A stretch of DNA of 64,000 nucleotides, taken from positions 744,001-808,000 of the forward strand of contig CAVZRL010000009.1 in assembly GCA_963777775.1 (NCBI GenBank), written 5' to 3'. The stretch's first letter is position 1. Every line of letters begins with the position of its first letter. This document shows, one piece after another, positions 57,221 through 64,000 of this stretch. The stretch comes from WHSW01 sp963777775 (GTDB lineage: Bacteria; Actinomycetota; Thermoleophilia; Solirubrobacterales; 70-9). Under the pieces are notes generated by a model, which had not been told where the DNA came from, made no database searches, and saw only the letters and a list, made by a program, of their open reading frames with translations. A program made the translations under genes and the position numbers.

Positions 57221-58324
57221 ATGGCCGCCGACGTGATCAGCTTCGCTCGCGGCGCCCCGAGCGCCGACATCCTCCCGGCGGAGGCCGTGCGTGCCGCGGC
57301 TGCGACGGCGCTGGCGGAGGACTGGGAGCGGGCGCTCTCGTACGGCACCGGGATCGGGCATCCCGGCCTGTGCGAGTGGATCGCCGCCGAGCTGCACGGG
57401 ATCGACCCGGGCCAGGTGATGGTCACCAACGGCTCGATGGAGGCGGCGGCGCTGCTCTTCCGCTACATGATCGACCCCGGCGACCGGGTGATCGTCGAGC
57501 AGCCCTCCTACGACCGCACCCTGTTGCTGCTCGGGCGCAGCGGGGCGCAGGTCGTCGGCGTCCCGCTCGAGTCCGACGGGATCGACATCGACGCCTTCGA
57601 GCGCGAGCTGGCTGCCGGTCCGGTGCGGCTCGCGCACGTGATCCCGAATTTCCACAACCCCGCCGGCTGCACGCTCTCCACCAGCAAGCGTGAGCGGCTG
57701 GTCGAGCTGGCGGCGGAGCATGGCTTCACCCTGTTCGAGGACGACCCCTACCGGCTGATCAGCTTCGGCGGCGCGGAGCTGCCGACCATGCTCTCGCTCG
57801 ATCGCGACGAGCGGGTGATCCACGCCTCCTCGTTCTCGAAGACGGTCAGCCCCGGCGTCCGGGTCGGCTATCTGGCCGGCCCTGCCGAGCAGATCGCGAC
57901 GCTCGCCAAGCGCGGCTCCGAGCACTACATCTCGCCCAACATGCTCGCCGAGTCAATCGTGCTCGAGCTCTGTCGCTCGGGCGCCCTGCGGGAGAACATC
58001 GGCTTCGTCAACGACGCCTTGCGCCAGCGCCGCGACGCGCTGGTCGCGGCACTCGGCGCCCACCTCCCCGAGGCCCGTTTCGTGATCCCCGAGGGCGGCT
58101 ACTTCCTCTGGCTCGACCTTCCGCCCGGCCATGACACCCGAGCCGCGCTCGAGGTCGCCAAGCGCGAGGGCGCTCCGTTCGTCGCCGGCCCCGACTTCAT
58201 GCTCGCCGGCGGTGAGGCCAGCCTGCGGCTCTCGTTCGCCAGCGTCCCGGTCGAGCGGATCGACGAGGGGGTTGAGCGGATCGCTGCCGCGCTCGAGTCG
58301 GCTCGGGCCGCCAGCCTCGCCTGA
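57221..58324 (+). CDS. PLP-dependent aminotransferase (2-aminoadipate / MocR-domain type)
   Basis: This 367-residue class I aminotransferase has the opening ISFARGAPSADILPAEAVRA, substrate-site YGTGIGHPGLCEWIA near 48, NGSMEAAALLFR near 75, the pyridoxal-ring Asp and Tyr region LFEDDPYRLISF near 185 and the PLP Lys in VIHASSFSKTVSPGVRVGY near 215. There is no GntR DNA-binding domain, so it is the free enzyme form. It may use 2-aminoadipate, branched-chain or aromatic amino acids; the substrate is not readable. TAGGCT (57208-57213) lies 7 bases before the ATG, suggesting a leaderless message. Confidence 0.88.
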   Translation: MAADVISFARGAPSADILPAEAVRAAAATALAEDWERALSYGTGIGHPGLCEWIAAELHGIDPGQVMVTNGSMEAAALLFRYMIDPGDRVIVEQPSYDRTLLLLGRSGAQVVGVPLESDGIDIDAFERELAAGPVRLAHVIPNFHNPAGCTLSTSKRERLVELAAEHGFTLFEDDPYRLISFGGAELPTMLSLDRDERVIHASSFSKTVSPGVRVGYLAGPAEQIATLAKRGSEHYISPNMLAESIVLELCRSGALRENIGFVNDALRQRRDALVAALGAHLPEARFVIPEGGYFLWLDLPPGHDTRAALEVAKREGAPFVAGPDFMLAGGEASLRLSFASVPVERIDEGVERIAAALESARAASLA

Positions 58325-58356
58325 GGGCGGGGCGCCTGCCGATTCGCCTCCCGGCC

Positions 58357-58390
58357 TTCTTGACTAAACAGGTCAAGAAACTGATAGCCT
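58357..58390 (+). promoter_or_regulatory. Perfect 8-bp inverted repeat and promoter
   Basis: TTCTTGAC (58357-58364) and its complement (58372-58379), 7-base spacer, overlap a TTGACT -35-like hexamer (58360-58365). TAGCCT (58385-58390) is a candidate -10 (19-base spacer, longer than ideal). It lies about 80 bases before a 65-residue gene. A DtxR-type regulator is encoded just beyond that gene, so it is a plausible operator for it. Confidence 0.6.
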
Positions 58391-58467
58391 GATCTTCACA
58401 GGACGTAAGCAAGCTGCCGATCACGAGGCGCCACAGTGAGGCGGACAAGAGACGAGGAGGTGGACGG

Positions 58468-58665
58468 ATGAGTCCGGTTCGGATGATCGAGGGAAATCGC
58501 AAGCTCGACCCGGTCAGTGAGCGCAACCTGGCCCAGCGCCGGTTCGCCGCGCTCGCCGCCGCCGTGCGCGAGCACGAGGCGAAGGTCCGCAGGCGTGACT
58601 ACCAGGTCCGCCCGCAAGATCAGGCGCTCTACCGGCGCCTGCGCCAGATCTGCGGCGACGTCTGA
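58468..58665 (+). CDS. Small basic protein of unknown function
   Basis: This 65-residue protein (MSPVRMIEGNRKLDPVSERN then FAALAAAVREHEAKVRRRDY and QDQALYRRLRQICGDV) is basic and helical with no signal or membrane segment. An excellent GAGGAGG site (58454-58460) precedes the ATG, and a promoter with a perfect inverted repeat lies upstream. These two signals make it a solid gene. It converges on the DtxR-type regulator with 16 bases between. If the repeat is that regulator's operator, this would be a metal-responsive small protein. No family is recognised. Confidence 0.7.
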   Translation: MSPVRMIEGNRKLDPVSERNLAQRRFAALAAAVREHEAKVRRRDYQVRPQDQALYRRLRQICGDV

Positions 58666-58681
58666 CCCGCCGCGTGCCGGG

Positions 58682-59395
58682 TCAGCGGCCGTAGCGGTCG
58701 CTCGACAGCACCAGCGCCTCCGGCAGCGGGGCGCGTGGCGGCGGTGCCGGCTCCGCCCGCACCGAGACGGTCTCGGCGACGCTGCGCGAGACAACGTGGC
58801 GCCCGTCGTCCGACGCGACCACGACCTCCTCCTGGTCGGCGCTCTCGAGCCTGCCGTCGAGCCCCGGACGCAGCCCCGCCCGCTTCAGATAATGCAGCAG
58901 CTCCTCCGCCTCGTTCTCGAACCGGAGCACGAGCACGCTCGCGCCCGGCTCGACGTCGGCGAGCAGCGCGCCCTGCTCGCGGGCGCCCTCGACGATCGGG
59001 TGCCCGTGCGGGCAGGTCGTGGCGTCGCCGATCGCCGCCAGCATCCGCTCCTCGAGTACCGGTGACATCGCGTGCTCGAGCCGCTCGGCCTCCTCGTGGA
59101 CCTCGTCCCAAGGGACGCCGAGCACATCGGTGAGAAAGCGCTCGATCAGGCGGTGGCGACGGACGATTGCCTGCGCGTGCTGGCGCCCGTCGGGGGTGAA
59201 GCCGAGCGACTTGTCCGCCTCGCGGCTGACGTAACCGTCGCGTTCGAGCCGGCCGATCATCTCGTGCACGGTCGGCGGCGAGAGCTGCATCGCGCGGGCG
59301 ATGTTGGCCCCGGTGATCGCCAGCCCCGCCTCCTCGAGCCAGAACATGGTCTGCAGGTACTCCTCCTCGGCGATCGTCGCGTGCTCCTGAGACAT
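58682..59395 (-). CDS. DtxR-family metal-dependent regulator
   Basis: This 237-residue regulator senses Fe(II) or Mn(II). The winged helix is ITGANIARAMQLSPPTVHEMIGRL near residues 27-50. The dimerisation/metal domain follows with HRLIERFLTDVLGVPWDEVHEEAERLEHAMS near 80-110 and CPHGHPIVEG near 127. A C-terminal FeoA/SH3-like part ends the protein. The metal ligand set (Asp/Glu/His/Cys positions) cannot be separated into iron or manganese type by eye. TAGACT (59409 to 59404) is 8 bases before the ATG, the leaderless pattern. The SDR gene is divergent. Confidence 0.88.
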   Translation of the reverse strand: MSQEHATIAEEEYLQTMFWLEEAGLAITGANIARAMQLSPPTVHEMIGRLERDGYVSREADKSLGFTPDGRQHAQAIVRRHRLIERFLTDVLGVPWDEVHEEAERLEHAMSPVLEERMLAAIGDATTCPHGHPIVEGAREQGALLADVEPGASVLVLRFENEAEELLHYLKRAGLRPGLDGRLESADQEEVVVASDDGRHVVSRSVAETVSVRAEPAPPPRAPLPEALVLSSDRYGR

Positions 59396-59448
59396 CGCAG
59401 CCGAGTCTACGGGTCGCTGTTCAAGGGTCGCGTGAGAGGATCTCGGGG

Positions 59449-60252
59449 ATGCGGATCGGGCCCGAGACGAGGGCGGTCGTGACCGGCGCCTCCGCCGGCC
59501 TCGGCCGCGCGCTCGCCGTGGCGCTCGCCGCGCGCGGGGCCCGGGTCGGGATCGTCGCCCGGCGCCGGGAGCGGCTCGAGGAGCTGATCGCGCGGCTCGC
59601 CCCGAGCCCGGCGGGGCAGCACCTGGTGCTCGCCGCGGACATCTCCAAGCGGCGCCAGGTCGAGCGCGCGGTCGATCGCTTCTGCAAGCGAGCGGGCGGG
59701 GTCGACCTCTTGTTCGCCAACGCCGGGATCGCCCACTACGGTCCGTTCGCTGACGTCGAGCTCGAGCTCGCCGAGGAGATGGTCAGGGTCAACGTGCTCG
59801 GGACCACCTATTCGGTCGCCGCGGCGCTCGGGCCGATGCTCGACCAGGCCGGCGGGCACATCGTCGTCACCTCCTCGGGGGCGGGACTGCGCGCCTTTCC
59901 GTGGGCGGCGGTCTACGGGGGTACGAAGGCGTTCGAGCGCGGGTTCGCCGAGGCGCTGCGGCAGGAGCTCTCGGGCACCGGTGTCTCGGTGACGACGGTG
60001 TTCCCCGGCGAGGTCGCGACCGACCTGCACACTCACGAGCCCCACGCGGAGCCGGACTGGCGCCGCGAGGACGAGGCGGTGCCGGCCGAGCTGGTCGCGG
60101 AGCGGATGCTGGCCGCGGTCGAGGCCGACGAGCGCAGCGTCTACGTGCCGGGGCTGGTCCGCCTGCTCGGCCTGAACGGGATCTCGCCGAGGCTCACCGA
60201 CCGGCTGTTGGCCCGGATCCGCGGCCCCAGCGCCGCTCCCCGGCGGGACTGA
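59449..60252 (+). CDS. Short-chain dehydrogenase/reductase
   Basis: This 267-residue SDR has the dinucleotide motif VTGASAGLGRALAVALAARGA near residue 10, LFANAGIAHYGPF near 87 (NAG motif), the catalytic Ser in IVVTSSGAGLRAF near 140 and the YGGTKAFERGFAEALRQEL block near 155 with catalytic Tyr and Lys. VFPGEVATDLHT follows. Classical SDRs oxidise or reduce alcohols, ketones or sugars with NAD(P)H. The C-terminal 40 residues add a hydrophobic helix (VPGLVRLLGLNG) that may contact the membrane. The substrate is unknown. ATG 59449 is 6 bases after GAGGATC. Confidence 0.86.
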   Translation: MRIGPETRAVVTGASAGLGRALAVALAARGARVGIVARRRERLEELIARLAPSPAGQHLVLAADISKRRQVERAVDRFCKRAGGVDLLFANAGIAHYGPFADVELELAEEMVRVNVLGTTYSVAAALGPMLDQAGGHIVVTSSGAGLRAFPWAAVYGGTKAFERGFAEALRQELSGTGVSVTTVFPGEVATDLHTHEPHAEPDWRREDEAVPAELVAERMLAAVEADERSVYVPGLVRLLGLNGISPRLTDRLLARIRGPSAAPRRD

Positions 60253-60268
60253 TCCCTCAGCGCCGTGG

Positions 60269-61090
60269 TTACCGGGAGCGCTCCGCCAGGGTCGAGACGA
60301 CGGCCTCGTAGAAGCCGTCTCCCATCGCGCCCTGGGTGACGGTCGCGTTCGCAAACCGCGGCAGCGCTTCGCGCAGCGCCTCGTCGCGCTCAGGTCCGTT
60401 GGCGACGACGAAGAAGCGCCCGACCGAGGCGGCGGCCTCGAGGTCCTCGATCGAGTCGCCGACAGCGATGCACAACTCGGGGTCATAGCCGCGGGCGCGC
60501 AGGTGAAACGCGACCCCCTTCGCCTTGCTCGCGCCTCCGGGGACCAGGTGATAGGCGTGTGCGTGGCCCTCGATTCCCTCCAGGCGCCGGCCGATCGCGC
60601 CGTTGTCGAGGAAGCGCAGATCCTGGTGGCCGCGCTCGCGCAGCAGCGCATTCGCTTCCGCGACGTCGACCCGGCCGCGCATCAGCAGCGACAGTTCGCG
60701 GCCGGTGTGCCAGGGCGCGTGCCATTCGAGCTTGCCCTCGAAGTGCTCGAACAGCAGCTCGGGGATCCCGGCTGCCCGGATCCGCTCGGCCGGGGTCGCG
60801 CCGTCCTCGTCGATCCCCCAGTCGCCGGTCAGCAAGGTGCGTTCGCCGTCGATCATCACCCCGCAGCCGGCCTCATAGATGTAGGACGTCTGGCTGAGCA
60901 GGCGAGCGTCGGAGAGCACCTGTGCCTCGCGGCGCCCGGACATGATCACGACCTCCACCGCGGCCCGGTGACATGCTTCCAGCGCCCTCGCCTGACGGAG
61001 ACTGAAGTTGCCCTCCGGATCGCGAAACAGGGAGCCACGGGGACCGAGCAGGGTCCCGTCGAGGTCGGTGTAGACGCAGCGCAAGGCCAT
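60269..61090 (-). CDS. HAD-IIB phosphatase (Cof / MPGP-like)
   Basis: This 273-residue protein has HAD motifs CVYTDLDGTLLGPRG near residue 5 (nucleophile), VVIMSGRREAQVL near 47, a type IIB cap, and motif IV GDSIEDLEAAASVGRFFVVAN near 215. Lys is in GGASKAKGVAFHL near 195. Such enzymes dephosphorylate sugar phosphates, including mannosyl-3-phosphoglycerate or trehalose phosphate. The convergent overlap with the SDR gene is short. It is divergent from folP; the shared 24-base region holds the -10-like hexamers. Confidence 0.84.
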   Translation of the reverse strand: MALRCVYTDLDGTLLGPRGSLFRDPEGNFSLRQARALEACHRAAVEVVIMSGRREAQVLSDARLLSQTSYIYEAGCGVMIDGERTLLTGDWGIDEDGATPAERIRAAGIPELLFEHFEGKLEWHAPWHTGRELSLLMRGRVDVAEANALLRERGHQDLRFLDNGAIGRRLEGIEGHAHAYHLVPGGASKAKGVAFHLRARGYDPELCIAVGDSIEDLEAAASVGRFFVVANGPERDEALREALPRFANATVTQGAMGDGFYEAVVSTLAERSR

Positions 61091-61096
61091 CGGCGC

Positions 61097-61107
61097 GCAC
61101 TAACTTA
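61097..61107. promoter_or_regulatory. Interleaved divergent -10 boxes (HAD-IIB / folP)
   Basis: Plus-strand TAACTT (61101-61106) is 8 bases before the folP ATG at 61115. On the minus strand, TAGTGC (61102 to 61097, 6 bases before ATG 61090) or TAAGTT (61107 to 61102, 11 bases before) can serve the HAD gene. TAACTTA is near-palindromic. No -35 elements are obvious. Confidence 0.5.
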
Positions 61108-61114
61108 GACGGCG

Positions 61115-61960
61115 ATGCTCACCTGGCGACTCGCGAACAGGCGGCTCGAGCTCCCGCCTCCGCTGGCCGCCGGGATCGTCAACGTCACCTCGGACTCCTT
61201 CTTTGTGGGCGCTCGCAGCGAGACGCCGGAGCGCGCCCTCGCCTACGGGCTGAGGCTGGTCGAGGCAGGGTTCGACCTGCTCGACGTGGGCGCGGTCGCG
61301 GCGGCAAGCGGACCCGCGGTCCCGGCCGACGATGAGGCGGCGCGGCTGGTCCCCGCGGTCGAGCGCCTCGCCGCCGAATCCGGTGTCCCGGTCCTCGCCG
61401 ACACCTTCTCCGCCGAGGTGGCTGCCCGGGCGCTCGACGCCGGGGCGGCGGGGATCAACGACATCGGCGGCGGCGAGGCGGAGATGCTCGAGCTGATCGC
61501 CGCGCGCGGGTGCGGCTATGTGCTGATGCACATCGAGGGACCGCCGCGGGTCGACCGCCCGGCGCCCCGTCACGACGACCCGGTCGCCCACCTGCTCGGG
61601 TGGTTCGAGCGCCGGCTCGATCGCGCCGTGTCCGCCGGGGTGGAGATCGAGCAGATCGCGCTCGACCCGGGGCTCGACTTCGACCTCACGGTCGACGAGG
61701 ACCTCGAGCTGCTGCGCCGCCTCGGCGAGCTGCGGGCGCTCGGCCGGCCGCTGTTCGTCGCCCTCTCGCGCAAGGACTTCCTCGGCGCACTGCTGGCCGG
61801 CTCGTGGGAGCGGCGCTTGCCCGCTGAAGAGCGCGAGGCGGCGACCCTCGCGGCGACGGCGCTCGCCGTCGCCGCGGGCGCGGACGTGCTGCGGCTTCAC
61901 GACGTGAGCGCGCTCGACGCGCTGCGAACCGCCGCCGCAATCGCGGCGCCGAGCCGATGA
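61115..61960 (+). CDS. folP: Dihydropteroate synthase-like enzyme
   Basis: This 281-residue TIM-barrel protein matches the pterin-binding family: GIVNVTSDSFFVGA near residue 20 (the signature GIxNxTxDSF), FDLLDVGAVAAASGPAVPADDEA near 65 (pterin-pocket Asp), and PVLADTFSAEVAARALDAGAAGINDIGG near 105. LIAARGCGYVLMHIEG is near 130. ALDPGLDFDLTVDEDLELL near 190 and LFVALSRKDFLGALL near 225 follow. It should join p-aminobenzoate and the pterin diphosphate in folate synthesis. It has no adjacent folate genes here, and the lack of the usual GGXSTRPG loop (AAASGPAVPA instead) leaves some doubt. The ATG overlaps the helicase gene at its end (ATGA). Confidence 0.78.
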   Translation: MLTWRLANRRLELPPPLAAGIVNVTSDSFFVGARSETPERALAYGLRLVEAGFDLLDVGAVAAASGPAVPADDEAARLVPAVERLAAESGVPVLADTFSAEVAARALDAGAAGINDIGGGEAEMLELIAARGCGYVLMHIEGPPRVDRPAPRHDDPVAHLLGWFERRLDRAVSAGVEIEQIALDPGLDFDLTVDEDLELLRRLGELRALGRPLFVALSRKDFLGALLAGSWERRLPAEEREAATLAATALAVAAGADVLRLHDVSALDALRTAAAIAAPSR

Positions 61961-64000
61961 GCGCGCTGGACGACGCGCCGCCGCTGGCCTGGGAGCGCCT
62001 GCTCGAGGCGGGCGAGATCGACGAGCGTCTGGTGACGACCAGCGAGCGCGAGCCACGGCCGGCGACCCACGCGGCACTGCCGGCTGACCTGGCTTCGGAG
62101 CTGCTCGCGGCGCTCGCCCGGCTCGGGATCGAGCGGCCCTACTCGCACCAGGTCGAGGCGCTGGCCGCCGCCCGCGCCGGCGACGTGATCGTGACCAGCG
62201 GCACCGCCTCGGGCAAGTCGCTGAGCTTCAACCTGCCGGTCCTCGACTCGATCACCCGCGATCCGAAGGCGAGGGCGCTCTATCTGTACCCGACCAAGGC
62301 GCTGGCACAGGACCAGGCGCGCAAGCTCTCGCAACTCGGGCTGGCGCCGCTGCGACACGCGATCTACGACGGCGACACGCCGCGCGAGGACAGGCCGCCG
62401 ATTCGGCGGCGCGCGAATCTCGTCCTCACCAATCCCGACATGCTCAGCATGGGGATGCTCTCGCACCACAAGGGCTGGGGTGACTTTTTCGCCAACCTCG
62501 AATGGGTCGTGGTGGACGAGGCGCACACCTACCGCGGTGTGTTCGGCTCGCACGTCGCCAACGTGCTGCGGCGGTTGCGCCGGGTTGCGCGGCTGTACGG
62601 GTCAGAGCCGCGCTTCGTGCTCGCCTCGGCGACAATCGCCAACCCGGTCGAGCTCGCCGAGCGGCTGACCGGCACCTCGTTCGCGCTCGTCGACTCGGAC
62701 GGCGCGCCGCAGGCGCGGCGCAGGATCGCGATCTGGAACCCGCCGGTGATCGACCCGCAGACGATGACCCGGCGCTCTGTCCTCTCCGAGGCGGCCGAGG
62801 TGCTCTGTGAGCTGCTCGTCAACGAAGCGAGGACGATCTGCTTCTTGCGCAGCCGTCGCGGGATCGAGCTGATTCAGCGCTTTGCGCGGACCCGGCTCGA
62901 GGAGCTCGGCGAAGCGCGTCTCGCGGCCCGGATCGCCCCTTACCGGGCCGGCTACACACCCCAACAACGGCGCGAGATCGAGGCGAAGCTGGCGGGCGGC
63001 GAGCTGCTCGCCGTCGTCGCCACCGACGCGCTCGAGCTCGGGATCGACATCGGCGAGCTCGATGCGGCGATCTGCGTCACCTTCCCGGGCACGGTCGCGA
63101 GCCTGCGCCAGATGTGGGGGCGGGCGGGTCGGCGCAGCGACGGGATCGCGCTCTACGTCGCCGGCGAGGACGCGCTCGACCAGTTCTTCTGCCGCCATCC
63201 CGACGAGTTCCTCGCCCGCCCGGTCGAGGCGGCGATCCTCGATCACGCCAACGAGCGGATCCAGGCTGCGCACGTGCTCGCCGCCGCCTATGAGGTGCCG
63301 CTCGGCGGCAGCGGCGATCAGCCCGGGGCCAACGACGACGCGATTCTCGGCGGGCGCTGGCGCGAACGCGCGGAGGCGCTGGTCGGCGAGGGAAAGCTGC
63401 GGCGCGGTCGCGACGGCCGCTATGTGCCGCGCGGGCCCGGGTTTCCCGCCGGGGAGATCTCGCTCCGCTCAGCTTCGCTCGACTCGGTGGCGGTCGTCGA
63501 CAGGGCCTCCGGCGAGCTGATCGGCCAGGTCGAGGCAGAGCGCGCGTTCAGCACCGTGCACCCCGGAGCGATCTACCTGCACCTCGGGCGTGCCTACGAG
63601 GTCGCCGAGCTCGACGTCGACGGGCGGCGCGCGATCGTCGATGGCTTCGAGGGCGACTGGTATACGCAGCCGAAGAAGGAGACTGCGGTCTACATCGACG
63701 AGCTCGCCGAGCAGCGCCGGGTGGGACCGGTCCCCGAGGGCTCGGTCGAGCTCAGCTACGGAGCGGTCTCGGTCACCGAGCAGGTGATCGCCTACCAGCG
63801 CAAGAGCCTCGCCGACCATTCGGTGATCGACCTCGTCGCGCTCGACCTCCCCGAGCAGAGCTTTCCCACTCAGGCGCTCTGGTACGTGCTGCCCGACGAG
63901 TTGGCGGGCCCGGCGGCGCTGCCCACCGAGACGCTGCTCGGCGCGCTGCATGCCTCCGAGCACAGCCAGATCGCGGTCTTGCCGCTGCTCGCGATGTGTG
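61957..64000 (+). CDS. DEAD/DEAH-box helicase with DUF1998-like C-terminal part (3' end outside window)
   Basis: The frame runs from ATG 61957 to the window end (681 codons) without a stop. Helicase motifs are visible: Q-motif PYSHQVEALAAARAGD near residue 65, I VTSGTASGKSLSF near 85, Ia YLYPTKALAQDQARKLSQLG, II VVVDEAHTYRG (DEAH) near 185, III LASATIANPVELAERL near 220, IV FLRSRRGIELIQRF near 300 and VI QMWGRAGRRSDG near 390. The layout matches the MrfA/YprA family of 3'-5' DNA helicases that includes a C-terminal Zn-binding DUF1998 part, whose start may lie beyond the window. It overlaps the folP stop (ATGA). A DNA repair role is probable from family knowledge. Confidence 0.87.
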   Translation, partial: MSALDDAPPLAWERLLEAGEIDERLVTTSEREPRPATHAALPADLASELLAALARLGIERPYSHQVEALAAARAGDVIVTSGTASGKSLSFNLPVLDSITRDPKARALYLYPTKALAQDQARKLSQLGLAPLRHAIYDGDTPREDRPPIRRRANLVLTNPDMLSMGMLSHHKGWGDFFANLEWVVVDEAHTYRGVFGSHVANVLRRLRRVARLYGSEPRFVLASATIANPVELAERLTGTSFALVDSDGAPQARRRIAIWNPPVIDPQTMTRRSVLSEAAEVLCELLVNEARTICFLRSRRGIELIQRFARTRLEELGEARLAARIAPYRAGYTPQQRREIEAKLAGGELLAVVATDALELGIDIGELDAAICVTFPGTVASLRQMWGRAGRRSDGIALYVAGEDALDQFFCRHPDEFLARPVEAAILDHANERIQAAHVLAAAYEVPLGGSGDQPGANDDAILGGRWRERAEALVGEGKLRRGRDGRYVPRGPGFPAGEISLRSASLDSVAVVDRASGELIGQVEAERAFSTVHPGAIYLHLGRAYEVAELDVDGRRAIVDGFEGDWYTQPKKETAVYIDELAEQRRVGPVPEGSVELSYGAVSVTEQVIAYQRKSLADHSVIDLVALDLPEQSFPTQALWYVLPDELAGPAALPTETLLGALHASEHSQIAVLPLLAMC

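Noticed and set aside
1..64000. CRISPR arrays, insertion sequences, prophage, rRNA genes, replication origin
   Set aside because: No regularly spaced repeats, transposase or integrase motifs, rRNA segments or DnaA-box clusters were recognised on either strand.

Overview
The window is about 64 kb of high-GC DNA (roughly 70% by eye) from an actinobacterium. The closest guess is the Thermoleophilia (Solirubrobacterales or Gaiellales). The evidence for that is inference from gene content: a three-gene cytochrome bc complex with a split cytochrome b and a subunit IV-cytochrome c fusion, a fused AhbA/AhbB-type siroheme decarboxylase beside hemB and hemL, actinobacterial-type Dcd, GH15 trehalase-like enzymes, and frequent GTG starts with 4-base stop/start overlaps. 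No insertion sequence, integrase, prophage, CRISPR array, rRNA or replication origin was seen. Part of the window is ordinary chromosomal core.

Layout. 0-7 kb: surface polymer and export genes (phosphodiesterase-like enzyme, GtrA, GT-C-type transferase), a YmdB-type phosphoesterase and an ABC-2 exporter. 7.3-15.2 kb: a tetrapyrrole and respiration block, hemB, fused ahbAB, hemL, an unknown gene, qcrABC, a menG/ubiE methyltransferase and a polyprenyl synthase; these make haem precursors, menaquinone and the bc complex that uses both. 15.2-19.6 kb: a secreted TIM-barrel hydrolase-like protein, dcd, tatA, tatC, a membrane TPR protein and tRNA-Lys. 19.7-29.1 kb: an antiporter, an MBL hydrolase with a CobW-type GTPase, SHOCT proteins, and a sensor kinase with two response regulators. 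29.3-34.2 kb: sugar-related genes mixed with gene debris. 34.2-41.5 kb: zwf, a GH15 enzyme, a collapsed GMC oxidoreductase, ndh and cydAB. 41.6-49.2 kb: a beta-propeller, a cupredoxin, membrane proteins, a divergent arsenic locus with two tiny genes, and a nucleotide-sugar dehydrogenase. 49.2-64 kb: a RibD-like reductase, an RpiB-like isomerase, a second GH15 enzyme, a sulfotransferase, sucCD, an aminotransferase, a DtxR-type regulator, folP and a large helicase cut by the window end.

The strongest new pattern is regulatory. At more than twenty genes on both strands a TANNNT hexamer lies 6-10 bases before the start codon, too close for a Shine-Dalgarno leader, so these look like leaderless transcripts. 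Several divergent pairs share or interleave their -10 boxes in under 30 bp, and at least two -10 boxes reuse the TAG stop of the previous gene. A minority of genes (for example those at 16399, 21216, 43043, 52694 and 58468) have clear Shine-Dalgarno sites instead.

Other points for a second look: three broken genes (a cyclase with three indels, a GMC oxidoreductase reduced to its two ends, a possible 2-hydroxyacid dehydrogenase stub), a RibD-like gene that appears to start at CTG, a flavin reductase without its redox cysteines, two GH15 paralogues each beside a pentose-phosphate gene, and a perfect inverted repeat in front of a 65-residue gene beside a DtxR-family regulator. All functional calls rest on reading motifs by eye; no database search was run.
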